Shown: positions 36,317-45,943, counted from the stretch's first letter. The stretch is DNA of 54,569 nucleotides from Desulfamplus sp. (GCA_015231615.1 JADGBE010000021.1:1-54569), one strand, 5' to 3'. Notes: a model not told the origin generated them from the sequence alone. Program-made: numbers and translations.

Positions 36317-37219
36317 TTATACACCTGGTTTGTAAATTGGATAACTGTCGTAATCTTTATAGAACTCATCGGTAACTAATAGTGATTTAAAAGGGCGACC
36401 TGTAGCATAAGGGTCTTTATATTTTTGTAGAATTTTTAACCACTCCCCAGAATCCTTCATTTTCTTCAACTCCTCATCTAATGCTCTTACAAGCCCTTTT
36501 TCAACCCAAGGAGATTTTCTTCCCACCTGAAAAACCATGTGGAATCTTGTTCCAGGTGCCACAATATCAATCTCTTCAACTTCATGGGCGAGATTCAATT
36601 TGGCAAGAAACCAATTCACTGAAGTAGAAGAGTTAATGGTTAAATCAGCCCTACCATGAGCCAATTTCATAACTACTTGCTCCATTTTTGGAGCTTTATC
36701 TATCTTATATCCATCTGACTCCTTAAGGAATGCACCTGTCCAACCATTTCCCAAAAAATCTAATATACTGTAGGGTTTTAAATCTTCAAGTTTCTCAAAT
36801 TTTTTAGCTGCTTCAATTATTAATCCTTTCTTTTTATCTACAAAAATATTCCAATAATTTGGAGTAGTCATCTCCTTTCCAAATACTGCAATCTCAAATC
36901 GTGTCTTATTTGGAGTAGTCATCATGAGGTCTGCTTTTCCTGTTTCTACCATCATTTGAGCCCTTGCCCATGGTAGAAAAATGTACTCTGCCTTAATTCC
37001 CAGTTTATTTATAACATATTGTGCAATCTCAGGTTGTTCACCCATAGGTTTACCATTTTCTTCCCAACACAACGGCTCCAACCCCTCCGCAAATACAACT
37101 CTTAGAGGAGGTTGCTCTTCAGCAATAGCCATACTACAAGAAAATAGCACCATAATAGTCAATGTCTGAATGAGTCTCTTTGTAATTTGTTTTATGTAAG
37201 AATTTCCTTTTTGTTTCAT
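36317..37219 (-). CDS. Family-3 periplasmic solute-binding protein
   Basis: This 300-aa protein has a signal peptide (LIQTLTIMVLFSCSMAIAEE) and a type II periplasmic-binding fold (PLRVVFAEGLEPLCWEENGKPMGEQPEIAQYV...ADLMMTTPNKT...HGRADLTINSS). The ligand is unknown. It lacks a kinase or permease domain. Strong AAGGAG lies before the ATG. It sits between glpU and glpV beside a second, shorter relative, which is unusual for glycerol operons. Confidence 0.85.
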   Translation of the reverse strand: MKQKGNSYIKQITKRLIQTLTIMVLFSCSMAIAEEQPPLRVVFAEGLEPLCWEENGKPMGEQPEIAQYVINKLGIKAEYIFLPWARAQMMVETGKADLMMTTPNKTRFEIAVFGKEMTTPNYWNIFVDKKKGLIIEAAKKFEKLEDLKPYSILDFLGNGWTGAFLKESDGYKIDKAPKMEQVVMKLAHGRADLTINSSTSVNWFLAKLNLAHEVEEIDIVAPGTRFHMVFQVGRKSPWVEKGLVRALDEELKKMKDSGEWLKILQKYKDPYATGRPFKSLLVTDEFYKDYDSYPIYKPGV

Positions 37220-37234
37220 GTAAAAATCTCCTTT

Positions 37235-37942
37235 TTACTCTTTAACGTCTTTTAATATTCTTTCCAATAACTCTATACGCTTTTTATTCTCTTCATCGTT
37301 TCTTAGAGCTATAACTAATTCCTTTTTTAGTGATATACCTTTCATAAGCTCAACATTAAATATTCCTTCTTTTGTTGCTAAATACAACATAACATTTGGA
37401 TCTGTGATTGCTACAAGATGTCTTCCTCCTGATAATTTTTTCAATAGAGAAATTTCGTCAGGTGCTTTATCTGCATGATGAGGATACTTTTTCATTGCAT
37501 CTTCAATCTCTTTTGGATAGACATAACTCCCAACAATACCGACTTTATATGTTTTGAACAAAGTATCAATATCGCTAAAAGCTATATCCGTACCTCCTTG
37601 TTTCAGGAGACTAATTTCAGACCAATCAACTGGTTTAGATGCTATAAATCCTTCATCTACTTCCTCTGGCCAAGCAGGAAAATAACCAATATATTGTTCT
37701 TTTTTTGCATTATGCTTTGACCTTAACCATGGAAAAAAATCAACAAGAAGTGTAATGCCTTCTTTTTTAAGCAGTTCTCGCAATTTTTGAATTGAATTTC
37801 CTTGGGTTGACATATCGCTACCAGAGTATGGCTGCCAGTCAAGAGATGCTATTTTCCAAGTCTCTTCAGCAAAAGCATTACCTGCAAATACCCCAATGAA
37901 AATTACACAAATCGCATTAAAAATAATTTTTTTAATAAACAT
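37235..37942 (-). CDS. Family-3-like periplasmic solute-binding protein (short)
   Basis: This 235-aa protein has a signal peptide (FIKKIIFNAICVIFIGVFAGNAFA) and a binding-protein fold with WKIASLDWQPYSGSDM near the N-terminus. The ORF extends 40 codons upstream, but the ATG at 37942 is preferred because GGAAAGG precedes it and the signal peptide starts there. It ends 16 bp before the 300-aa binding protein. A full 68-bp repeat (copy C) is in its leader. Ligand unknown. Confidence 0.8.
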   Translation of the reverse strand: MFIKKIIFNAICVIFIGVFAGNAFAEETWKIASLDWQPYSGSDMSTQGNSIQKLRELLKKEGITLLVDFFPWLRSKHNAKKEQYIGYFPAWPEEVDEGFIASKPVDWSEISLLKQGGTDIAFSDIDTLFKTYKVGIVGSYVYPKEIEDAMKKYPHHADKAPDEISLLKKLSGGRHLVAITDPNVMLYLATKEGIFNVELMKGISLKKELVIALRNDEENKKRIELLERILKDVKE

Positions 37943-37987
37943 GACAGCCTTTCCTTTTACTTGAGTTGTCGTATTAAATTTTTGTTC

Positions 37988-38055
37988 TATACCGCTCTCG
38001 GTCATAAATTGAGTGTTGGATATATAAAAACTAAGTTTGTGACCGTTTGAAGTAT
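37988..38055 (-). repeat. 68-bp repeat family, full copy C
   Basis: On the minus strand it reads ATACTTCAAACGG, a central TTTTTATATAT and ACTCAATTTATGACCGAGAG, aligning base for base in length with copy B in the hypF leader. It lies upstream of the 235-aa binding-protein gene. Confidence 0.75.
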
Positions 38056-38082
38056 ATATCAAGAGTTATGGTTTTTTATAAT

Positions 38083-38361
38083 CTAACCCCAACGCATAAC
38101 CACAACCATCCACATTAGAGAGATTCCAAAGGCTATCCATATTGTAAAGTTAGTCAAGCCAAGCCATGCCAAATGAATGTATGCACTGCTTAGAAGCCCA
38201 ATAAATAGCCTATCTCCTCTTGTCGTGCTAAGTGGAATAAAACCACGTCTCTTAACGCAGGGCGATACAATTTGCCATATAGTCATGGCAATCAAAATAC
38301 ATACAATAGTTGTGAAAAAAATTGCTGTCGGCAATGTCCATGCCATCCACTCAAGGTTCAT
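38083..38361 (-). CDS. glpU: GlpU-like small membrane protein (DUF2160)
   Basis: This 92-aa protein has three hydrophobic segments (TAIFFTTIVCILIAMTIWQ; LFIGLLSSAYIHLAWLGL; WIAFGISLMWMVVVMRWG) and the motif GFIPLSTTRGDRLFIGLL, typical of the DUF2160 protein of glycerol ABC transporter operons. Its role is unknown; it is presumed to be a transporter accessory. AGGAG precedes the start. It is separated from glpQ by a 3.2-kb restriction-methylase gene. Confidence 0.88.
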   Translation of the reverse strand: MNLEWMAWTLPTAIFFTTIVCILIAMTIWQIVSPCVKRRGFIPLSTTRGDRLFIGLLSSAYIHLAWLGLTNFTIWIAFGISLMWMVVVMRWG

Positions 38362-38397
38362 AGTTTTTCTCCTTATTATAAACTGCGACTCATATTT

Positions 38398-41300
38398 TTA
38401 TTCTTCTACGATTTTTATCTCTTCGTCAGTCAAATCATACAATTTATAAACCAACTGATCTATCTGCCTGTCTGTCGTCTCAATCTGACGGGCAATTACG
38501 GTTCTTTCTCGCGGTAAATTAGATTCTTTCAATTTTTTGTGTAACTCAAGCATTCGGTCAACCAGAGAGACCATAAGTTCATTGTGGGTTTTGTCGTTTG
38601 GGTTGTTAAAATCAATGATGCGGATAGGAAGCTGTGAGATAAATTGACGATTAGCAGATAACCATCCACCACGAAATGGTGCACTAACATTGGGAAAATA
38701 CCAACGCAGCAATTTTGAGTTAAGCAAGCCAAGCAGATAAAGCAACCCCTGCTTTTGATAGGCAGCTTTGTAGGTTATCCCTCCAACATCAACATTATCT
38801 AAAAAATGCTCTCCTGTTTTATCATAAGCTGCATAAAGTCTGTCAACAAGGCGTGGAACGCAAAGTTTAACTCTTCCTTGAATAGCAATATTTTGATTGC
38901 GTCCAAAACGATACCAGCTATTATCTATGAATTTTCCTTGTTCTCGGTTTTTTAATTGCTTCTTATTTTTAATCAAATATTGTGCAGTTTTTGGATAACA
39001 TTTTTTAATCAACTCAAAATCAATCAATTTTTCAGATAGATTACTAATTTTATAAGGAAAAAGAATATACTGGCGTGTTGGCAATGGTCTATAACGATTG
39101 ACATCTGTTCCACTAAGTAGAGGAAATAGCAAATCTTTTTCAAATATCCATTCCGAATCCAATGATTTTGACTTTAATCTAATCTCATTGTCTGTTTCCT
39201 CAATCAAATCCATAATAAAGACATTATCTGCACTGGTTTGCAAACCAACAAAAATATCAGCAATATCGCCTAATTTTACAGCCATTTTTTGAAGTCGTTC
39301 AAATAAAACAGTATCATTCCCAATAATAAAATTCCATTCAGCCTTACCTATTTTTGATGAAGGAATCACACCTTCTGTAGTATGCCACTCTTTCAGGTCA
39401 TCAACTTTTACAAATTTAAATTTTTCTTTATCTGATTTATCAAGAAAGAGTAAGCAGGTGTAAGTTGTTGCCCCACTGAAAACCTGTTTATCTCCGAAGT
39501 GAACAATTTGTGATAGATGTTTTCCAGCAGATAATAAATTTCTTAATGGTTCACCATAGTTTGAGTTAAAAAATTTGTGGGGTAAAATAAAACCAAGTAA
39601 CCCTTTCTGATTAAGAAAACTCAACCCTTTTTCAACAAACATCACGTAAATATCATAATTGCCTTTACTTGCAGATATATATTTTTTTTTGTAAAACTCA
39701 ACTTCAAGCGGTGCCCATGCTTTAATAGTCTGTATTCTTATATACGGAGGATTCCCAACCACAGCATCAAATCCACCGTTTTTCATAATTTCAGGAAATT
39801 CTCCATTCCAGTCAAACGCATTGACCCTGTAAATCTCCTCTTCATTGAAGATCGTCTGATGAGTGTCGTAGAAATCGGGACCAATCAAAGAATTGCCGCA
39901 CTTGATGTTGTTTTCCAAATCTGGCAGAACCCGATCCTTAAACATCGCCATCTGCTTTCCAACTCTCTTTACTCCATTTTGGTTACTCCAGCTTGTCTTA
40001 CGACTCTGAAATGCTGACATAAGTTTAATGCTCTGATCATTTTCACCCTCCAGCATTTTGAGTAAAAGAGATAGCTTTGTAACTTCAACTGCCTGAGAAT
40101 CAATATCAACGCCATAGATGTTATTCAAAAGAATCCGCTTACGTTCGTCTGTTGTTAAACGCCACTCACCTTTATCAGTCTGATAGATAACAGGCTTTTT
40201 ACCTTTTGCCCATTTTGCAGGGTTGTGATTGAGATATTGCTCAAGATGCCAGTCAAGCAGAAACTGATACGCACCTATCAGAAAAGAGCCTGAACCACAA
40301 GCGGGATCCAAAATTTTCAGATTAACAGAGTTAATTTTTCCATCGATTTTTGATTCGTCTTTAGCACTGCTTTTACCCTTTTGCTTTCTGCCTTCAAGAA
40401 GTTTGCCCACCGTATTTTTGACAATGTAATCAACGATATAGGTCGGGGTATAATAGACTCCACCTGCTTTCCTTACTTCTGGCTTCTCTTCGACCACTGC
40501 CTGATGATTTGGTGTCAGACGTATAATCTTACCCAGAAACTTCTCATAAACCTGACCAAGTATGTCGGCAGGTAGAACCGCAAACTCATAGGGGCTGTCA
40601 GGGTAATAAAGATTCTTGAAAATATCTTTTAATACGTTGTCATCAATACTAAGTTTGGGTGTTAGACTGTCAAAGTTGTCGTGTTCCTTTTCTGGTTTGA
40701 AATGAAACAGACCTGAGTTGTATTTATCATCAGCATCCTTGAAAATTTCAAACAGTCGTTGGTAAATGGTTTGATGATTATCACCTTGTTCTTTATCCGA
40801 TTTACCTTTCTGTCTTTTCTCTCCTTTCTGCTCTTTCTGCAACTCCATCAACCTACCATAAGGCTCAATCCCTCTGTCTTCGCAAATTCTCAAAAATACG
40901 ATTCTGTCAATTGTCTGCTGGACTGAAAAATTAAGCTCTCTCTGTGAAAGATCAGGATTTCTCAAGGCAATGTTGTGAGCTAAAAGGTCACGCCATCGTT
41001 CGATCTCCTGTAAAAATGCTGTATCAACTTCGGTTGTCCCTCTTTTCGTTTTTTGAGATTGAGCATATTTGTCAAAAGAGCCTTTGAGAATCGCCTCACG
41101 TGAAAAAATATTTTTGATTTCGTTCCAACGCTCCACATAGTCTGTATATTTCATGTAGATAATTCTGGAATGTGAGGCTTTGTCAGTTTTGACGGGTTTT
41201 ATGCGGCAGTCATAGACGGCAAGTTCTTCAAAATCTGTCAGAATGCTCAATGGAAGTTTGGCACTCCAGCCATATCTACGTAACTGGTATGCGGGGTGAA

Positions 41301-41604
41301 TATCATCTTTTATGTTGACTGCTGGCTTTTTTGCTTCAAGAAAAAATTTGCGGACTCCACCGATTCTGAAGCAGTAGTCAGGGGCTTTCGTGATTCCGCC
41401 AATTTTAATCGCGTCTTCATGGATTACATCCTTATACGCTTCTGAATAGCCATTTTTATTGGTGATGTCCCAGCCAAGCTCTTCAAAAAAAGGGTCTATG
41501 AATTCACGGCGAACTTGAGTTTCGTTATAATTTCCATGTTTGTAGCTCTCTAAATTAGAGTGGAAAGTCTCGACTAAAGTTTTAATTTTTTCAGGAACGG
41601 TCAT
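38398..41604 (-). CDS. Eco57I-type (type IIG-like) restriction-modification enzyme
   Basis: This 1068-aa protein has an N-terminal nuclease-like region with GGVRKFFLEAKKP, compatible with a PD-(D/E)xK core (Asp earlier, E-x-K here). The methylase part has motif I ILDPACGSGSFLIGAYQF near the middle and the NPPY motif in AVVGNPPYIR. The C-terminus resembles a TaqI-like target-recognition domain (PLLSGTDVNRYR...VGGITYK...). Single-chain enzymes of this type cut and methylate without a separate subunit. It lies inside the glp operon, same strand, 36 bp from glpU and 60 bp from glpQ, so it probably shares transcription. BREX PglX was considered and is less likely. Confidence 0.88.
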   Translation of the reverse strand: MTVPEKIKTLVETFHSNLESYKHGNYNETQVRREFIDPFFEELGWDITNKNGYSEAYKDVIHEDAIKIGGITKAPDYCFRIGGVRKFFLEAKKPAVNIKDDIHPAYQLRRYGWSAKLPLSILTDFEELAVYDCRIKPVKTDKASHSRIIYMKYTDYVERWNEIKNIFSREAILKGSFDKYAQSQKTKRGTTEVDTAFLQEIERWRDLLAHNIALRNPDLSQRELNFSVQQTIDRIVFLRICEDRGIEPYGRLMELQKEQKGEKRQKGKSDKEQGDNHQTIYQRLFEIFKDADDKYNSGLFHFKPEKEHDNFDSLTPKLSIDDNVLKDIFKNLYYPDSPYEFAVLPADILGQVYEKFLGKIIRLTPNHQAVVEEKPEVRKAGGVYYTPTYIVDYIVKNTVGKLLEGRKQKGKSSAKDESKIDGKINSVNLKILDPACGSGSFLIGAYQFLLDWHLEQYLNHNPAKWAKGKKPVIYQTDKGEWRLTTDERKRILLNNIYGVDIDSQAVEVTKLSLLLKMLEGENDQSIKLMSAFQSRKTSWSNQNGVKRVGKQMAMFKDRVLPDLENNIKCGNSLIGPDFYDTHQTIFNEEEIYRVNAFDWNGEFPEIMKNGGFDAVVGNPPYIRIQTIKAWAPLEVEFYKKKYISASKGNYDIYVMFVEKGLSFLNQKGLLGFILPHKFFNSNYGEPLRNLLSAGKHLSQIVHFGDKQVFSGATTYTCLLFLDKSDKEKFKFVKVDDLKEWHTTEGVIPSSKIGKAEWNFIIGNDTVLFERLQKMAVKLGDIADIFVGLQTSADNVFIMDLIEETDNEIRLKSKSLDSEWIFEKDLLFPLLSGTDVNRYRPLPTRQYILFPYKISNLSEKLIDFELIKKCYPKTAQYLIKNKKQLKNREQGKFIDNSWYRFGRNQNIAIQGRVKLCVPRLVDRLYAAYDKTGEHFLDNVDVGGITYKAAYQKQGLLYLLGLLNSKLLRWYFPNVSAPFRGGWLSANRQFISQLPIRIIDFNNPNDKTHNELMVSLVDRMLELHKKLKESNLPRERTVIARQIETTDRQIDQLVYKLYDLTDEEIKIVEE

Positions 41605-41664
41605 AGATATCTCTTTTTGAATGTGGAGAACTAAATAATTTATGGGCTTAAAAGTCTGCCTTAT

Positions 41665-42468
41665 TTAGACCCTACCCATCGCAAACCCTTTTGCCATGTG
41701 GTTTCTGACAAACCAGATTACTAAAGCACCAGGAACAATGGTCAAAATTCCAGCCGCTGATAAAAGCCCCCAATCAAGACCAGTTGCACTTACTGTTCTT
41801 GTCATTGTAGCTGCAATTGGTTTTGCAACGGTTGTTGTCAAAGTTCTTGCAAAGAGAAGCTCAACCCATGAGAACATAAAGCAAAAAAATGCAGTAACTC
41901 CAACTCCAGCCCTAATTAAAGGCATAAATACAAATATAAAAAACCTTGGGAAAGAGTACCCGTCAATATAAGCTGTTTCATCAAGCTCTCTTGGGATACC
42001 AGACATAAATCCCTCAAGAATCCAGACAGCTAACGGCACATTAAATAGGCAATGGGCAAGAGCTACAGCAATGTGAGTGTCAATTAGACCAAAAGTTGAG
42101 TAGAGTTGAAAAAATGGAAGAAGGAAAACTGCTGCTGGTGCCATTCTATTAGTTAAAAGCCAGAAAAACATCTGGCTGTCTCCAATAAATTTATAGCGGG
42201 AAAAAGCATAAGCTGCAGGTAGAGCCGTCAGTAATGAGATTAGGGTATTAATAGAGACATAAATAATTGAATTTATATAGCCTGAATACCATGAAGAATC
42301 TGTGAAAATTTTGATGTAGTTGGCAAAGGTTATATCTTTTGGATAGAGAGAGAAATTGCCCAAAATATCGGCATTGGTTCTTAAAGACATATTGAGCATC
42401 CAGTATATTGGAAGCATAAGCAGGAAAAAGTAAAAGATAAGAGCAATGGTTCTTTTTTTAATTTTCAT
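41665..42468 (-). CDS. glpQ: Glycerol ABC transporter permease GlpQ
   Basis: This 267-aa permease has about six membrane segments and the EAA-type loop ELDETAYIDGYSFPRFFIFVFMP, which contacts the ATPase. It is a MalG-like subunit. CGGAG precedes the start. It follows glpP by 63 bp. In known glycerol operons glpQ is followed by glpU; here a restriction-methylase gene lies between them. Confidence 0.92.
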   Translation of the reverse strand: MKIKKRTIALIFYFFLLMLPIYWMLNMSLRTNADILGNFSLYPKDITFANYIKIFTDSSWYSGYINSIIYVSINTLISLLTALPAAYAFSRYKFIGDSQMFFWLLTNRMAPAAVFLLPFFQLYSTFGLIDTHIAVALAHCLFNVPLAVWILEGFMSGIPRELDETAYIDGYSFPRFFIFVFMPLIRAGVGVTAFFCFMFSWVELLFARTLTTTVAKPIAATMTRTVSATGLDWGLLSAAGILTIVPGALVIWFVRNHMAKGFAMGRV

Positions 42469-42531
42469 TATATTTCTCCGTTTTTGATATTTTTAGCATT
42501 TTCTCACAATTTGTATTTTCAATGTCAAACA

Positions 42532-43401
42532 TCAAGCTCCTCCTTTGCCTGCATTTTGAAGCACTTGATAGAACAACCAGCTTAAAAGCAGAACAATCAA
42601 AAAGTAGATAAGAGAAAAGGCAGCAGCAGGACCTAAATCAAATTGCCCAACAGCTATTTTTACAAGATAGATTGACAAGAATGTGGTTGCATTACCAGGA
42701 CCTCCGCCAGTTAAAACAAAAGGTTCAGCATAAATAAGGAAACTATCCATAAACCTTAAAAGTATGGCGATGGTAAGAACTCCTCTCATCTTAGGAAGTT
42801 GAATATATTTAAAGACAGCCCAAGCCGAAGCTCCATCAATCTTTGCAGCTTGAAAATAGGCTTCAGGAATTGCCCTTAATCCCGCATAAGCAAGTAGCAC
42901 AACGAGCGGTGTCCAGTGCCACACTTCCATAAGTATAAGGGTTATCCATGCTTGTAAAGAGCTTGCAGTATGGTCAAACGGAATTCCCATGCCATTTATA
43001 GCTGCCCCAAAAAGTCCTATATCAGGTCTTGTAAATACAATCCAAATTGTGCCAATTACGTTCCATGGAATCAAAAGAGGTAAGGCCATTAATACTAAGC
43101 TTAAAGACGATCCCCAACCTTTTTTGGGCATTAAAAGTGCAATTCCAATTCCAAGAGGAATCTCAATTAGCAACACAAGCCCTGAAAATAGAAACTGTTT
43201 CATAAGAGCTTCATGGAGACGCTCATCTCCAAGCACCTCACGAAACCACTCAACTCCAACAAATATTCTATCTCCAGGACCAAATATATCTTGAAGGGAA
43301 TAATTGACAACCGTCATTAAGGGTATAATGGCACTAAAGGCGACAATTATAAATACAGGTATTACCAGAAACCACGCTCTATTATCTTCCCATTTATTCA
43401 T
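42532..43401 (-). CDS. glpP: Glycerol ABC transporter permease GlpP
   Basis: This 289-aa permease has about six membrane segments and the EAA loop AYFQAAKIDGASAWAVFKYIQLPKMRG. It is a MalF-like partner of GlpQ. AAGGAG lies before the start. It lies 74 bp downstream of glpT in the order ATPase, ATPase, permease, permease found in the rhizobial glycerol system. Confidence 0.92.
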   Translation of the reverse strand: MNKWEDNRAWFLVIPVFIIVAFSAIIPLMTVVNYSLQDIFGPGDRIFVGVEWFREVLGDERLHEALMKQFLFSGLVLLIEIPLGIGIALLMPKKGWGSSLSLVLMALPLLIPWNVIGTIWIVFTRPDIGLFGAAINGMGIPFDHTASSLQAWITLILMEVWHWTPLVVLLAYAGLRAIPEAYFQAAKIDGASAWAVFKYIQLPKMRGVLTIAILLRFMDSFLIYAEPFVLTGGGPGNATTFLSIYLVKIAVGQFDLGPAAAFSLIYFLIVLLLSWLFYQVLQNAGKGGA

Positions 43402-43475
43402 AACTTAAATACTCCTTACCTTTAATTAATCTCCTATTTTTGTTCTATTTATAGGAGTCGTTGAGTTCAGAAGGG

Positions 43476-44609
43476 CTATTTTAAAAGTCGCTCTTTTGAA
43501 AATAGCCTTATCCAATCAATTGGAAACTCTAACCACACACTTTCAGCACCAATTATCGCCTTATCCTCCTCGTCAAGCCTTGCTCGCAAAGTATGACCTG
43601 CTAAAATAGCTGTAAGAATCTTAAAATTTCCATGATCTTGCAATGATTTTACCTTTGCCTTTAAACTGCCATTAACTTCAGTTGCATGAACTTTAAGATA
43701 TAAAGGGCGTATTCCAAGCTCAAGGTGTCCAGATGATTTAGATGCAAGCTTAGATAGAGAGTCGTCCAATGGTATTCCAACATTTTGGGCAATTGCGTTA
43801 TTTTTTATCATAACCCCATTTTTATCTTGAATAACTGCCATGTTTCCATCAACTTTGCATGGAAGAAAGTTCATTCCAGGGCTTCCTATAAAATAGCCCA
43901 CAAACTTATGGCTTGGATTTTCAAAAAGCTCTTGCGGCGTTCCTATCTGAACAATTTCGCCGCCATACATAACCACAACTTTATCTGCAAAAGTTAATGC
44001 TTCTACCTGATCGTGGGTTACATAGATTAAGGTGAGTTTTAGCTGCTCGTGAATTTCTTTGAGTTTACAGCGAAGCTGCCATTTTAAATTTGGATCAATA
44101 ACTGTAAGTGGCTCATCAAATAGAATCGCTGCAACATCACTTCTTACAAGACCACGCCCTAATGATATTTTCTGTTTAGCATCTGCTGCAAGTCCTGCTG
44201 CTTTTTTATCGAGAAATGGGGTTAAATCAAGAACTTCTGCAATCTCAAGAACTCTTTTTTTAACTGAATCTTCATCAAATCCGCGATTTCGCAAAGGAAA
44301 TGCTAAATTATCAAACACACTCATTGTGTCGTAAAGAACAGGAAATTGGAACACTTGGGCAATATTTCGTTTTTCTGGCGGAAGCTCTGTAACATCTTTA
44401 CCATCAAACAGTATTCTGCCTTTGCTTGGGATTAAAAGACCTGAAATTATATTTAAAAGCGTTGTTTTTCCGCACCCAGAAGGTCCAAGAAGAGCATAAG
44501 CACCGCCATCGTCCCATATATTATCAATGAGTTTGAGAGCATAATCAGCATCGCTTTTGGAGTTCTTTATATAACTGTGTGCTATTTTATTTAAGTTGAT
44601 CTGTGCCAT
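43476..44609 (-). CDS. glpT: Glycerol ABC transporter ATPase GlpT (degenerate signature motif)
   Basis: This 377-aa ATPase has a canonical Walker A (LGPSGCGKTTLLN), Walker B (AAILFDEPLTVID) and switch His (LIYVTHDQVEAL). The usual LSGGQ is replaced by LAADAKQKISLGR. A C-terminal regulatory OB-like domain follows (about 250-377). With GlpS, which has a canonical signature, it would form one standard and one degenerate ATP site. AAAGGAAATTT precedes the start. Confidence 0.93.
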   Translation of the reverse strand: MAQINLNKIAHSYIKNSKSDADYALKLIDNIWDDGGAYALLGPSGCGKTTLLNIISGLLIPSKGRILFDGKDVTELPPEKRNIAQVFQFPVLYDTMSVFDNLAFPLRNRGFDEDSVKKRVLEIAEVLDLTPFLDKKAAGLAADAKQKISLGRGLVRSDVAAILFDEPLTVIDPNLKWQLRCKLKEIHEQLKLTLIYVTHDQVEALTFADKVVVMYGGEIVQIGTPQELFENPSHKFVGYFIGSPGMNFLPCKVDGNMAVIQDKNGVMIKNNAIAQNVGIPLDDSLSKLASKSSGHLELGIRPLYLKVHATEVNGSLKAKVKSLQDHGNFKILTAILAGHTLRARLDEEDKAIIGAESVWLEFPIDWIRLFSKERLLK

Positions 44610-44666
44610 AAATTTCCTTTAACTTTAATGATAGAAAATATGCCCAAAGGGTCAATCTATAGATTT

Positions 44667-44735
44667 TATAATGCTTTCGGTCATAAGTTTGGTTTTAAAT
44701 ATATAAAGAGCTGGATGTATTCCCGTTTGAAGTAT
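44667..44735 (-). repeat. 68-bp repeat family, copy D, between glpS and glpT
   Basis: On the minus strand it has ATACTTCAAACGGG, TTTATATAT and CAAACTTATGACCGAAAG in the same order and spacing as copies B and C. It lies inside the glp operon. Confidence 0.65.
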
Positions 44736-44781
44736 AAGTTTAGGTATAAATAAATGGAAATTGGTGCCTGTGATTGTGATA

Positions 44782-45855
44782 TTACGATGGGGCGATTACA
44801 AGTTTGCCCGCATCAGAATATACAAAAAAGCGGGACGGATTAACATATACCTCAATTTCAGACCCGATTTTTTTAGAGTAGATACCAACCTCTTGGATAA
44901 CTATTCTTTCTCCATTAAAATCTGCATGGATAAATGTCTCAGAGCCGTTGATTTCAGCAAGTTCAACTTTTACAGCAAGCCTAATATCGTTTTCGCCTCT
45001 TTTCCTCAGATAAAAATGGTTAGAGCGAACGCCTAATTTATAGTGGGCATCAGTTAAATTCTTCAAATGGTCAGATAGAGCAAATTCAATACCTCCACCA
45101 AGAAAGACACGCTTATCTTTTACATTGCAGCTTATATAATTGATTGGGGGATCACTGAATACTTCAGCAATTTTTGTGGTTGCAGGGTGATGATAGACCT
45201 CAGGTGTTGAGCCAGTTTGTAGCACTCTTCCTTGGTCCATAACCACAATATTACCCCCAAGCATTAGAGCTTCTGCTGGTTCAGTGGTGGTATAGACCAC
45301 AATTGACTCCCGTTTTTTAAATATCTCCTGAAGCTCAATCTGAAGCTCTTCTCTCAACTTGTAGTCTAAGTTGACCAATGGTTCGTCAAGAAGAAGAAGG
45401 TCTGCATCTCTTACAATTGCCCTTGCTATTGCTGTTCTCTGCTGCTGACCACCTGAAAGCTCAGAAGGGAGACGATCTAACATTGATTCAAGATGGAGCA
45501 TTTGTGCTGCATCCTGAACTCTGCGATCAATCTCTTTCTTATCCATTTTACTCACTTTCAGAGGGGAAGCGATATTGTCATAAACTGTAAAAGATGGGTA
45601 GTTGATAAACTGCTGATAGACCATAGCAACGCTTCGTTTTCTAACTGACATACCTGTTATATCTTTTCCATCAAGCATTAGTTGCCCTTTTGTTGGTTTA
45701 TCTAAGCCAGCCATGAGCCGAAGCAGAGAGGTTTTGCCTGATAATGTTCTGCCAAGAATGACGTTTCGTGAACCAGATTCAAAATCTAAATTTATATCTA
45801 TTAGATGATCTTCTCCGTCCACTTTTTTCAGCATGTTCTTAAGGGATAATCCCAT
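44782..45855 (-). CDS. glpS: Glycerol ABC transporter ATPase GlpS
   Basis: This 357-aa ATPase has Walker A LGRTLSGKTSLLR, a canonical signature LSGGQQQRTAIARA and Walker B LLLLDEPLVNLD. The switch position has TTTEPAEAL, without the usual His. The C-terminal regulatory domain resembles that of MalK-type proteins. It should pair with GlpT. GGAG lies somewhat distant from the start. It is the first transporter gene of the operon, downstream of glpK and a small antitoxin-like gene. Confidence 0.92.
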   Translation of the reverse strand: MGLSLKNMLKKVDGEDHLIDINLDFESGSRNVILGRTLSGKTSLLRLMAGLDKPTKGQLMLDGKDITGMSVRKRSVAMVYQQFINYPSFTVYDNIASPLKVSKMDKKEIDRRVQDAAQMLHLESMLDRLPSELSGGQQQRTAIARAIVRDADLLLLDEPLVNLDYKLREELQIELQEIFKKRESIVVYTTTEPAEALMLGGNIVVMDQGRVLQTGSTPEVYHHPATTKIAEVFSDPPINYISCNVKDKRVFLGGGIEFALSDHLKNLTDAHYKLGVRSNHFYLRKRGENDIRLAVKVELAEINGSETFIHADFNGERIVIQEVGIYSKKIGSEIEVYVNPSRFFVYSDAGKLVIAPS

Positions 45856-45943
45856 GTATCTATATTCTCCGTTTATTAAGATTTAAGTGGTTGGTTATTT
45901 TATAAAAACGATTTAATATTTTGATAAATAAGTAAAGAACGAG

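Noticed and set aside
38398..41604. BREX PglX methyltransferase
   Set aside because: No other brx/pgl genes are nearby and the N-terminus carries a nuclease-like ExK segment, which fits a single-chain Eco57I-type enzyme better.
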